DNA of 64,000 nucleotides from Toxorhynchites rutilus septentrionalis (Eukaryota; Arthropoda; Insecta; Diptera; Culicidae). The notes beneath the pieces are model-generated. The model saw only the letters and a list, made by a program, of their open reading frames with translations, made no database searches and was not told the origin of the DNA. Of the stretch, positions 33,781-45,369 are shown one piece after another; position 1 is the first letter of the stretch; each line of letters starts with the position of its first letter. A program made the position numbers and the translations under genes. The DNA is taken from contig NC_073746.1 in NCBI RefSeq assembly GCF_029784135.1, positions 143,658,556 to 143,722,555 of the forward strand. Reading direction: 5' to 3'.

Positions 33781-34877
33781 TGACGACGAGGAGGAACATT
33801 ATAGAAATTTAAAGCTGAACTATTTAGTACAAAAACTTAGTAGTCCTGACAAGAAATTTTCGAATTAACTCTTTAGTGGAAATAATTGGGGGCCATTAGA
33901 CGCAACCCAACTTACATGGTTCTGTGCAATGTAACAAAATATTGGGTTACGATATGGACGTTGGCGAGGAGGCCAACCATTGTTTTGGACTTTATTCCAA
34001 TTTTGTAAAATATTCGTCTTATAGTATGAGATACCAACACTCCGTGTCCACAGCTAATGTTTGAACTTTCTGTAGTTAAACATATGACAATAAGAAAATG
34101 TAGTATTGGGAGTCTGTGATTAACTATCGTAGGAAAAGATGACGTGTGAGTCCAATTTAATTGTATAAATTGTTGGTGTTTCACATAACGTTTTTTTTCG
34201 TGGTAGATTTTTTTGTAGTTGGGGTTGGGTACTTTTGTATTCATTTATTTATCTATTTATTAATTTATTTGTTCAATTATTTACATATTCAAACTCTATT
34301 GTTTTTTGTTCAGTTCATTGCTTATCTATTTCTTTATTTATCTGTGAGGAAATAAGTGTTAGGTTTTATTGTCCAGGTAAAGCATCCTACCTTAAATATT
34401 TAGTTATTAGTCGTGACAACAACCGAAACCAATACATTTAAGTTGTGTTTTTATGTCGAACTAGACATCGTGTGTCTCGTCGTCGCAGCGAAAGAGGGGT
34501 AGCTAGGGCACATGCATTGGAATCAGGATGTAACGGAAAATAACGAGGAGACCTGAATAGAGTTGAGCGCTTCGATTGTTTTAATTAATTGTAAATGTAC
34601 TGAAAAGGAAAAAAGAGGATTGACTACATCTAATAGTCGAAAAATGGAGGGTCTACGCGAAGATCTGGTCACGGACGGACGCAGTTGTAATTACTACGAA
34701 AATTTATTGGAAGTTATCCCTAAACCCTTGAACCGCGACTTCCTAAGGTTCCGGTTTCTGGCAGATTTCTTTCGATGTCCTCCCATCGTCGATCCAGCAG
34801 GCCAACACTTTGAGAAAATACAGGCCCAATTCACTCAATTATTTAAACTCTAAACTAGCGATTAATACAACGTTTAT

Positions 34878-34990
34878 TCTCCCGTGGTCGAGTGGTTAAC
34901 GTCACATCCATCATTCTGGTTGCGGCATTTTCCTCAATGAGGTTTCTTGGAAATAAAGTTCCAACTCGTTTCACATGCTCACATGCTATT
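34878..34990 (+). mobile_element. Decayed SINE head (unit 1)
   Basis: CTCCCGTGGTCGAGTGGTTA is the box-A region of the SINE family at 11850, but the box-B region is replaced and the body is unrecognisable after about 60 bp. A copy lies 5112 bp further on in unit 2. Confidence 0.55.
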
Positions 34991-35652
34991 CTCCAGACTC
35001 CCTAGAACTACTATTCAAACGAGGAGGTGATTGCCAAACCGAATGGTAATTCTATTATTCGGAAGAGATCAACAAACTAGAGCAGCGTTGAACGAAGTGT
35101 ATAAATCTAAGAAGAGACTATTTAAAACAAAATTAAAAATGATTTACCCCAAATAATGAAGTAGTTTTTATTTTTGCACGGACTTTTCAAACGAACCTCG
35201 TACTGGATGATGGAATGATTCTCCGATGGGACAGGCACTTGTAGAGCAGTATTCCGCGGAATATAAAGGCATCGAAAAATGAGTCGCCGAATGATTTTCG
35301 TCGAAACAAAATAAAATGAATTGGAAAGGAATCCACAATTTTGAGAGATGGGCGAAATGTCTAAATCAAACGAAGATTATTTCGAATAGAAATATTTTGA
35401 GGCTCTTCTCAAAATTATATGTTTCCTTCATCGAAAAAACCGGACAGTTTCAACTTGCACACCTGATAGTTGTTATTAAACATCGATTGATCATTCCATT
35501 ACAGATGGAAACCGAAAAAATATTTTGGGCTAAAAAACTATTAACCTGACGAAGGATCTGTAGCTGCATTCCAAAATAACCTCACCAAGCTTAATGTCTT
35601 CTATTTTAATCTATCGATTCAGCTTGAGTGATCTCAATATCTTTCATTTTTA

Positions 35653-36961
35653 CACTCTGTCCAACGTCTATAAGACCAGGTGATGATCTTGCTGCTTTGT
35701 GTCATTGTAAACACACAATGCTTCAATTTATATTCTAGTGTGTAGGTATTGGTGACTACCATACACTGCATGATTTTCATATGTGTCTGTGCAAGCGCTG
35801 GGGAGGATGGATAAGACCAGTTACATCTTCCGTTGTTCCAGTTGTTTTGATGTGGAAAATACCGGAGGGAAAAGTGCTCATGAAGAGAAAAACGATGCAT
35901 TTCACCAAGAAAATGTTAGTATCAGAGAAATTGCTTGATGGATTGGACGATCCCATCAAGTAGTGCTCAATTATTTGGCGAATCCTCAAGGATACGGTAA
36001 GAAGGAGAGAGCTCCACGTAAATTGAAACTCTCTGACCGGGATAAGCGAGAAATAGCTAGAACGACTTCGAATACCTCAAAATCGCCGATGCAATATGTC
36101 AATTTAAATGTTACTCAGATGACAATTCGTCAATTTTTGGTAAAAAATCCTCACATCCTCAAAGAAAGATTAAAGCTTCTCATCTTACACCCTCTCACAT
36201 CGGAAGACGTCTGAGTTTTGCCAAAGCTCACATGAACTGACAGTGCGACATGGTATGTTGTGACAAAGAATGTTTCCAAAAAAATACCTTTGGCTATATA
36301 CCATAACGGAAAGTTCTTCAATGTATAGGTTATTTTCATTGACGAAAGAAATTTCAATTCGGATGGTCCTGATGGTTTCAACGGGTACTGGCGTGATTTA
36401 CGGAAGAAGGAACAGTATTTTTCAACCAGGAATTTTGGTGGAGGCTCGTGCATGGTTTGGGCGGGATTCTGTGCAACCGAAAAACTCAAGATAGCTTTCA
36501 AATCATTCAACGATGACATACATGTTCTGAAGCCCTGAAAATCTTAGGGGGATCCTTGTACGCAGAATCTACACTGAGGGAAAACAGTACACCACAATTG
36601 AAGAGCTTAAGGTCGCAATTTCGGAAACATGGAAAAATATCGAGAAATCCGTTCAGCAGAATTTGGTTAATAGTATTCCAACACGAATTTTCCAGGTTAT
36701 TAGCCGAAATGACAAGATTGCCAATTATTGACATGTAAATCAGTCGATCGTTTTGAATTGTTCATTGATAATACTTATGAATTTTGAAATGGTGTTATAT
36801 AAATTATCATATTTATAAATAAACAAACAACTGTTTTGAAGGAAATTGACGTTAAATATACTGAGCATTCAACAATATATGAATGTATCTTGTTGAAATT
36901 CCAACTGTTTGTGTTGCAATGAAATAGAATCAGGGTGGTCTTGGACAGGTTGGACAGAGTG
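35653..36961 (+). mobile_element. Tc1-type transposon (unit 1), internally deleted
   Basis: Termini CACTCTGTCCAACGTCTATA (left) and CACTCTGTCCAACCTG (right, inverted) are flanked by TA (35651-35652, 36962-36963). On the plus strand the transposase reads NYLANPQGYGKKERAPRKLK, LSDRDKREIARTTSNTSKS, later FNQEFWW and LVHGLGGILCNRKTQDSFQI, and ends RRIYTEGKQYTTIEELKVAI before a stop at about 36690. Compared with the relative at 51914-53228, the segment with the second catalytic residue and PDLNPIE is missing. Several frame changes. It is a dead Tc1 remnant. Confidence 0.85.
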
Positions 36962-37545
36962 TATAAATGCATTACCCAAAGTCATTACAGTCATAACATC
37001 TCAGAACCGACCAACAGGATCGCTGTAGTAAATCGAGCAGAGCGTGCAGATCTCTAGGAAGCAAACTTTACCAGATAGTGTTGGAATGTTTAATAACTAC
37101 CAAGTGTGCAAGTTGAAATTGTTCTGGTTTTTCGACGAAGAAAACACATAATTTTGAAGCAAAGATACTGTTCTGCTTTATATTGGTAAAAAGACTGTAC
37201 ATGAGTACGTCTCATCAGTGCGACATTAAAGCATAGAAAGCTCATCCTGAAATTGAACAATAATCATTCTTCCCACGCCACGCCACCACTCGTAGGTGTC
37301 ATCATACGGGAATCTTTCGGTCCACATCCATCCGTAATAACCGAAACCGTATAAAAATAAAATCATTCCATTTTATGAGCGTGCCTTCCAATCCTGGTCG
37401 TTCAATGTTTGCGCCATAAGTTTTTTTTCTGTGCTCTCCTGGCGGTCGTGAAGAATTTTTTAGGGTGTTTTAAACATTTTGTATAGGGTAACTTTTTGAA
37501 ATTTTAGGGTCGACTTTTTCCCATACATTCATTGGCACCCTAATA

Positions 37546-37966
37546 CAGGTAAACTTCGAAAAACGTACATTTCACTTTCAAAATTGTACGTTATATCGAA
37601 GCATAATAAAGTACTAACAAACGTAGTCTATAATACATTATTGTGTTGCTGTTTTAGTAAAGTTAATGAATAACTTCAATCAGAAGACAAAACCAGCCTT
37701 TCTCATGATGTTGATTATAGCTTGATTCATTTAGAATCCGGAATTACGAAACCAGCTGTATTTCGGGATTGATTGAAGGTACAAAACTTGTTTTAGCATC
37801 ACAATACAGATAATTCATTGTTCTATCAGAAAAAAAATATTGAAAATTTTTTTCCTTTACACTTTGGAAATGTGTACGTTATATCGAGGTAAAATGTACG
37901 TTATGTCGAGTGACGTTATATCGAGGGTACGTTATAACGAGGGTACGTTATATCGAAGTTTCCCTG
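37546..37966. mobile_element. Pogo-like MITE (unit 2 copy)
   Basis: It is the duplicate of 32438-32858, with the same termini and TA flanks. One substitution was noticed in the right subterminal array (ttataacgag against ttatagcgag). Confidence 0.72.
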
Positions 37967-38573
37967 TACACATACAGCTCGATACAAGAATGAAATGAAT
38001 GGAAGATATTGCGAAACAGCAATTTCGTTCACATTCACTACCGAGGGTGTGTAGATGATGATGAAGCCCTTTGTATCAAGGTGTGCTACGACAAAGGAGG
38101 AGCCTGCATCATACGGGAAATTTTCGTGCCAGTGTGGATATGGAAGAGTATCCAGAATTTTGGGATATGCGATATGGAATATGCACTTATATAGATACAA
38201 CGTATCTTTCATGGAAGTTTGCTTTCGAATCCCAGTAGGAAAACTTTACAGCTTTACAGCAGAATATAGAAGTAGAAGTGTTCTGGGAGGGAAAGAGAAA
38301 GTCTGGTGCGAGTTGACAGCGTATAGGCGTATAGTGAGGACGGAACCAAATACACGAAATGCGATTTTTGACGATTCACTCCACCAGTAATTTGTTGTAG
38401 AAGATCCGAAATATGCTGCCGTATACGTAATACACGAATCAAATCCAGCGTTCATCGTATGTTTACTGAATTAGCAACAATAAATTAATAAACAAATAAT
38501 TAAAAAACTATTTCCAAAATTTCGATGCATTTTAGAATAAGATCAGAAGTAAAAAATAGACGAATTGAATAAC

Positions 38574-38892
38574 ATAATTCCGTAGTTCTACGTCGAAAAT
38601 ACGGTCGTGCCTTGACACAATCCCTTACAATTTTTAGTACTGTTGTAGAGTAGTTCGTTTCGTTTCACGAAACTTGGGCCGGAAAATGAAAATATATCTT
38701 TGTCCAAAATTTAAAATTCATCATCGACGTAAAGCACAAACCTAACAATAGTTATCGGAAATTTTTTTTAAAACAAAGCGGACGATGAATTAGAGAACCT
38801 TGTAGTCAAACGACGAACCTTATGGTGCTTGGACATGCATGATGGCAGGTCCAAGACACGACCGCATTTTTAACGTAGCACTACGGAATTAT
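38574..38892. mobile_element. MITE with ATAATTCCGTAG termini (unit 2 copy)
   Basis: It is the duplicate of 33462-33780. A substitution in the hairpin arm (CAGGTCCAAG against CATGTCCAAG) breaks one stem pair in this unit. Confidence 0.7.
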
Positions 38893-39989
38893 TGACGACG
38901 AGGAGGAACATTATAGAAATTTAAAGCTGAACTATTTAGTACAAAAACTTAGTAGTCCTGACAAGAAATTTTCGAATTAACTCTTTAGTGGAAATAATTG
39001 GGGGCCATTAGACGCAACCCAACTTACATGGTTCTGTGCAATGTAACAAAATATTGGGTTACGATATGGACGTTGGCGAGGAGGCCAACCATTGTTTTGG
39101 ACTTTATTCCAATTTTGTAAAATATTCGTCTTATAGTATGAGATACCAACACTCCGTGTCCACAGCTAATGTTTGAACTTTCTGTAGTTAAACATATGAC
39201 AATAAGAAAATGTAGTATTGGGAGTCTGTGATTAACTATCGTAGGAAAAGATGACGTGTGAGTCCAATTTAATTGTATAAATTGTTGGTGTTTCACATAA
39301 CGTTTTTTTTCGTGGTAGATTTTTTTGTAGTTGGGGTTGGGTACTTTTGTATTCATTTATTTATCTATTTATTAATTTATTTGTTCAATTATTTACATAT
39401 TCAAACTCTATTGTTTTTTGTTCAGTTCATTGCTTATCTATTTCTTTATTTATCTGTGAGGAAATAAGTGTTAGGTTTTATTGTCCAGGTAAAGCATCCT
39501 ACCTTAAATATTTAGTTATTAGTCGTGACAACAACCGAAACCAATACATTTAAGTTGTGTTTTTATGTCGAACTAGACATCGTGTGTCTCGTCGTCGCAG
39601 CGAAAGAGGGGTAGCTAGGGCACATGCATTGGAATCAGGATGTAACGGAAAATAACGAGGAGACCTGAATAGAGTTGAGCGCTTCGATTGTTTCAATTAA
39701 TTGTAAATGTACTGAAAAGGAAAAAAGAGGATTGACTACATCTAATAGTCGAAAAATGGAGGGTCTACGCGAAGATCTGGTCACGGACGGACGCAGTTGT
39801 AATTACTACGAAAATTTATTGGAAGTTATCCCTAAACCCTTGAACCGCGACTTCCTAAGGTTCCGGTTTCTGGCAGATTTCTTTCGATGTCCTCCCATCG
39901 TCGATCCAGCAGGCCAACACTTTGAGAAAATACAGGCCCAATTCACTCAATTATTTAAACTCTAAACTAACGATTAATACAACGTTTAT

Positions 39990-40102
39990 TCTCCCGTGGT
40001 CGAGTGGTTAACGTCACATCCATCATTCTGGTTGCGGCATTTTCCTCAATGAGGTTTCTTGGAAATAAAGTTCCAACTCGTTTCACATGCTCACATGCTA
40101 TT
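39990..40102 (+). mobile_element. Decayed SINE head (unit 2 copy)
   Basis: It is the duplicate of the head at 34878, with box-A-like CTCCCGTGGTCGAGTGGTTA and no box B. Confidence 0.55.
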
Positions 40103-40764
40103 CTCCAGACTCCCTAGAACTACTATTCAAACGAGGAGGTGATTGCCAAACCGAACGGTAATTCTATTATTCGGAAGAGATCAACAAACTAGAGCAGCGT
40201 TGAACGAAGTGTATAAATCTAAGAAGAGACTATTTAAAACAAAATTAAAAATGATTTACCCCAAATAATGAAGTAGTTTTTATTTTTGCACGGACTTTTC
40301 AAACGAACCTCGTACTGGATGATGGAATGATTCTCCGATGGGACAGGCACTTGTAGAGCAGTATTCCGCGGAATATAAAGGCATCGAAAAATGAGTCGCC
40401 GAATGATTTTCGTCGAAACAAAATAAAATGAATTGGAAAGGAATCCACAATTTTGAGAGATGGGCGAAATGTCTAAATCAAACGAAGATTATTTCGAATA
40501 AAAATATTTTGAGGCTCTTCTCAAAATTATATGTTTCCTTCATCGAAAAAACCGGACAGTTTCAACTTGCACACCTGATAGTTGTTATTAAACATCGATT
40601 GATCATTCCATTACAGATGGAAACCGAAAAAATATTTTGGGCTAAAAAACTATTAACCTGACGAAGGATCTGTAGCTGCATTCCAAAATAACCTCACCAA
40701 GCTTAATGTCTTCTATTTTAATCTATCGATTCAGCTTGAGTGATCTCAATATCTTTCATTTTTA

Positions 40765-42073
40765 CACTCTGTCCAACGTCTATAAGACCAGGTGATGATC
40801 TTGCTGCTTTGTGTCATTGTAAACACACAATGCTTCAATTTATATTCTAGTGTGTAGGTATTGGTGACTACCATACACTGCATGATTTTCATATGTGTCT
40901 GTGCAAGCGCTGGGGAGGATGGATAAGACCAGTTACATCTTCCGTTGTTCCAGTTGTTTTGATGTGGAAAATACCGGAGGGAAAAGTGCTCATGAAGAGA
41001 AAAACGATGCATTTCACCAAGAAAATGTTAGTATCAGAGAAATTGCTTGATGGATTGGACGATCCCATCAAGTAGTGCTCAATTATTTGGCGAATCCTCA
41101 AGGATACGGTAAGAAGGAGAGAGCTCCACGTAAATTGAAACTCTCTGACCGGGATAAGCGAGAAATAGCTAGAACGACTTCGAATACCTCAAAATCGCCG
41201 ATGCAATATGTCAATTTAAATGTTACTCAGATGACAATTCGTCAATTTTTGGTAAAAAATCCTCACATCCTCAAAGAAAGATTAAAGCTTCTCATCTTAC
41301 ACCCTCTCACATCGGAAGACGTCTGAGTTTTGCCAAAGCTCACATGAACTGACAGTGCGACATGGTATGTTGTGACAAAGAATGTTTCCAAAAAAATACC
41401 TTTGGCTATATACCATAACGGAAAGTTCTTCAATGTATAGGTTATTTTCATTGACGAAAGAAATTTCAATTCGGATGGTCCTGATGGTTTCAACGGGTAC
41501 TGGCGTGATTTACGGAAGAAGGAACAGTATTTTTCAACCAGGAATTTTGGTGGAGGCTCGTGCATGGTTTGGGCGGGATTCTGTGCAACCGAAAAACTCA
41601 AGATAGCTTTCAAATCATTCAACGATGACATACATGTTCTGAAGCCCTGAAAATCTTAGGGGGATCCTTGTACGCAGAATCTACACTGAGGGAAAACAGT
41701 ACACCACAATTGAAGAGCTTAAGGTCGCAATTTCGGAAACATGGAAAAATATCGAGAAATCCGTTCAGCAGAATTTGGTTAATAGTATTCCAACACGAAT
41801 TTTCCAGGTTATTAGCCGAAATGACAAGATTGCCAATTATTGACATGTAAATCAGTCGATCGTTTTGAATTGTTCATTGATAATACTTATGAATTTTGAA
41901 ATGGTGTTATATAAATTATCATATTTATAAATAAACAAACAACTGTTTTGAAGGAAATTGACGTTAAATATACTGAGCATTCAACAATATATGAATGTAT
42001 CTTGTTGAAATTCCAACTGTTTGTGTTGCAATGAAATAGAATCAGGGTGGTCTTGGACAGGTTGGACAGAGTG
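40765..42073 (+). mobile_element. Tc1-type transposon (unit 2 copy), internally deleted
   Basis: It is the duplicate of 35653-36961 with the same internal deletion and frame breaks, showing that the damage preceded the 5.1-kb duplication. Confidence 0.85.
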
Positions 42074-42569
42074 TATAAATGCATTACCCAAAGTCATTAC
42101 AGTCATAACATCTCAGAACCGACCAACAGGATCGCTGTAGTAAATCGAGCAGAGCGTGCAGATCTCTAGGAAGCAAACTTTACCAGATAGTGTTGGAATG
42201 TTTAATAACTACCAAGTGTGCAAGTTGAAATTGTTCTGGTTTTTCGACGAAGAAAACACATAATTTTGAAGCAAAGATACTGTTCTGCTTTATATTGGTA
42301 AAAAGACTGTACATGAGTACGTCTCATCAGTGCGACATTAAAGCATAGAAAGCTCATCCTGAAATTGAACAATAATCATTCTTCCCACGCCACGCCACCA
42401 CTCGTAGGTGTCATCATACGGGAATCTTTCGGTCCACATCCATCCGTAATAACCGAAACCGTATAAAAATAAAATCATTCCATTTTATGAGCGTGCCTTC
42501 CAATCCTGGTCGTTCAATGTTTGCGCCATAAGTTTTTTTTCTGTGCTCTCCTGGCGGTCGTGAAGAATT

Positions 42570-43080
42570 CCCTCGCACATAGTGAAATCGGTCACCGCAC
42601 GTAGGATAGGATCCGCTCGGACTAAAGCTGCTTGGGATCGGAGCATATACACACACGGTATGTATTCGTACGTAATGTCAGCAGCAGCAGAAGCGAATAT
42701 AGCGACTCTCAGAGGCCGCCCGAGTCCTTCTTTCGACGATGTCATTTATGGTTGCCTTGCTCCAACTTCCGATTTCCACACGCGAAGCGCTTCCGTCCTC
42801 CTACGGCTCATCTTCACCATCCCATCCCCATGCCTACGGGACACGGCCGGGCAGACGGATGGAGCATAACACAGCACGCGATTGCCGACCGACTATTATA
42901 CACGCTCCTCTCGTGCCGCAGCAGCAGCAGCTGCCCGGTTCCGGTCCCGTAGCGAGCCTTGCTCACTGTTATTTTGATGTACGTGTATATATCTAGAGGC
43001 ATACCACCGCACGTACGGTTACGGGTTTCAGAGAAGAAGAGTTGCCAAGGCTCGGAGAAAGAAATAAAATTTTCAGGTTA
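42570..43080. other. GC-richer island continuing from the duplicated unit
   Basis: Roughly 42370-43080 has raised GC and no recognised repeat, with a short CAGCAGCAG run near 42680 and another near 42920. The part before 42569 also exists at 37258-37457. Overlapping frames of 80-106 codons carry no domain. It may be unique host DNA next to the duplication breakpoint. Confidence 0.35.
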
Positions 43081-43198
43081 TACTTTTCCTGTCACATTCG
43101 TTCTGTTTTAGCTAATTACTAATTCATAGCTGTTCAGAAAAAAAAATAATATGGCAAATCGAGGTCAAGAATATTAGTGTTTTGTGGTTTTCGAGGTA

Positions 43199-43455
43199 CA
43201 ATGGAACCCCGATTATCCGCGGAATAGTCGGGCTAGCCCACCGCGGATTACGAAAATCGCTGATAACACAACAAATGACTAAAAATGAGGTGCAAACACA
43301 AAAAAAAAACAGATATTTCAATATGAAAACAATGTTTTATCAATACAGGAATCATTGAACTATCCATCTGTAAGATCGTGTACACCAGTAGTCAAATAAT
43401 GTGAAAGTCATGACCAAAACAGAAGAACAAAAACCTACCACTCATTGTCAAATTT
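43199..43455 (+). mobile_element. Pogo-like MITE, right end truncated
   Basis: CAATGGAACCCCGATTATCC follows TA at 43197-43198 and continues through CCACCGCGGATTACGAAAAT. The interior ('actaaaaatgaggtgcaaac') matches 8280-8320 of the other copy in the same relative order. The far terminus is not found. Confidence 0.65.
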
Positions 43456-44180
43456 AGGGTAGGTTCATAGAATTACTATGGAACTCGCAGACGGAAAAAC
43501 TCTAGGAAAAACTGTGAACTGCGTCTCAGTTTATTCGAAAACTTTTCATTTGATGTAAAAAAATTGGAAATCGGTTGAGCGGTTTGAATGATACACAATT
43601 TTTAAAATGAATTTAACTTACGAAACCAGCATGAAAATGGGAGGAAATCATGGGCCTTATTCTTGTATACACTTCACGGTGAAAACGAAATGAAACATAT
43701 CCGCGATAACAACGGTAAGGTGTCGACATCTGGATACGAAATTAGTTTTTAACAAGGCATACTACTCTCTATCAGATTAGCCGACCCGAAGGCAGTTTCC
43801 AATTGCTCTAATTTGAGAAAAAAACATTATTTGGCGTTATTTATTTACTTAAAACATGTTTTCCTCACCTGTGAATCCGTTTCACCGTGGAGTGTATACG
43901 GAAATAAGGCTCCATATAACCCAAAAACCTTTCCTTCCATTTTAAGACATCGCAGATCGGTTGAGCGGTTCAAAATTCAACAAATTTTTAAAAATGAGTA
44001 TGTCAACAAAATATCTTTTTTTCCAAACCACCCTTATTCTGAATTATGCATCTTGGGAGCAAAAAAAACGCGTTCAAAATTTGTCGAAGAAAAAAATAAA
44101 TATACGAGGTTTGAGCAAAATCAGAGCGTTGACGTAGGACTACGTCTTTGATTTATATATAGGGAGGACACTCTACGAAA
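43456..44180. other. AT-rich, unassigned
   Basis: A 112-codon frame (43813-44151) shows no recognisable domain. The word 'cgtaggactacgtc' near 44134 resembles the ACGTAG MITE termini at 33.5 kb. Otherwise nothing was recognised. Confidence 0.3.
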
Positions 44181-44757
44181 TTGATAATGAGACATGCAAC
44201 GACTATCAACCAGCTGAAGAACAATAAATCCGCTGGGAAGGATGGCATCGGAGCGGAGCTTTTTAAGATGGGTCCGGAGAACTTGGCCATTTGTCTGCAC
44301 CGGCTGATTGTGAAAATATTTGGATGCAGAACGACTGCCGGAGGAGTGGAAGGATGGGGTTATCTGCCCGATCTACAAAAAAGGCCGACAAGCTGGACTG
44401 TGAGAACTATCGTGCAATCACCGTACTCAATGCTGCATACAAAGTGTTAAATTTTTTTCCGCCGACTATCACCAATTACGAACAGATTTGTGGGTAGTTA
44501 TCAGGCCGGCTTTGTTAAAGGACGGTCAACGACGGACCAACGTTTACGTTGAGGCAGATCCTCCAGAAAAGCCGTGAATACAGACTCCCCACGCACCATC
44601 AGTTCATCGATTTCAAAACAGCTTATGATACCATCGACCGCGAAGGGTTATGGAAAATTATGGATGAGAACGGCGTGTTATAAGCGGAAGTCGTGCCTAC
44701 TATGGGCTTTACAAGCAATTGCGGTCGAACAGACTGAGCCAAAGTACAAAATGTACA

Positions 44758-45101
44758 CTAGGGTGCCAACGGATGTATGCGAAAAAATCGACCCTAAAAT
44801 TTCAAAAAGTTTCCCTATATAAAATGTTCACCACCTCGAAAAAACACCCTATGCTAAATTTCAGCTCATTCGGACTCAAGGGCAAGTGGCACAAAGCGGT
44901 TAAAGTTCGAGTTTCTATGAAAATCGAAAAATCACCCAAGGGCACAATCCCCAATTGAAATGAGAAAAGTAAAATTGCGCCACTCTCCCTTGAGCCCAAT
45001 TGAGCTGATATTTGGCATAGAGTGTTTTTTCGAGGTGGTGATCATTTTTTTATGGGGCAACATTTTGAAATTCGAGATGACCATTTTCATTGACACCCTA
45101 G
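44758..45101. mobile_element. 344-bp foldback MITE inserted in the LINE, 6-bp target duplication
   Basis: CTAGGGTGCCAACGG and the inverted right end CTAGGGTGTCAATGAAAATG bound the element, and TGTACA flanks both sides (44752-44757 and 45102-45107). Its arms match the 31255-32435 foldback. Removing it with one TGTACA rejoins the LINE frame as STKCTLYKTLIRP. The duplicated hexamer is itself a palindrome. Confidence 0.85.
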
Positions 45102-45369
45102 TGTACACTGTACAAGACGCTTATTAGACCGGTTGTTCTCTACGGGCATAAAACGTGTACAATGCTCGAGGAGGACCTGCGAGTGCTCGGAGCTTTGAAA
45201 AGACGAGTATTAAGAACGATCCTTGGCAGCGTGCAGGAGAACGGAGTATAGTGGCGAAGGATGAACCATGAATTCGCACAGCTCTTCGGCGAACCAAGTA
45301 TTCAAAAGGTGGTTAAAGCTGGACGGATACGATGGGCAGGGCATGTTACAAGAATGCCGGACAACTATC

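Larger units (their letters stand above)
32350..37457 (+). repeat. Unit 1 of a ~5.1-kb head-to-tail tandem duplication
   Basis: Positions 32350-37457 recur almost base for base at 37458-42569. Seen differences are a handful of single substitutions (for example near 32829, 33346, 33727, 34584, 34857, 35044, 35390) plus one local rearrangement at about 32932-32950. From there to the unit end the offset is constant at 5112; before it the offset is 5108. The unit carries a pogo-like MITE, a second MITE, a SINE head, a Tc1 element and the start of a GC-richer stretch. The junction 'gaagaatt/ttttaggg' shows at most 2 bp of microhomology. Confidence 0.93.
37458..42569 (+). repeat. Unit 2 of the ~5.1-kb tandem duplication
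   Basis: It matches unit 1 as described there. It differs most visibly at about 38039-38061, where 9 bp (acaccctcg in unit 1) appear as their reverse complement (cgagggtgt), followed by a slightly longer 'gatgatgatg' run that accounts for the 4-bp length difference. Past 42569 the GC-richer stretch continues without a second copy. Either a recent segmental duplication or an assembly artefact joining two haplotypes could explain the near identity. Confidence 0.93.

Noticed and set aside
36151..36519. 122-codon minus-strand frame inside the Tc1 (and its copy at 41263)
   Set aside because: It is antisense to the Tc1 transposase remnant, whose plus-strand blocks are recognisable.
44719..44958. 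79-codon frame spanning the LINE and foldback MITE as a fusion gene
   Set aside because: It starts in LINE sequence and runs into the non-coding MITE by chance; removing the MITE restores the LINE frame instead.
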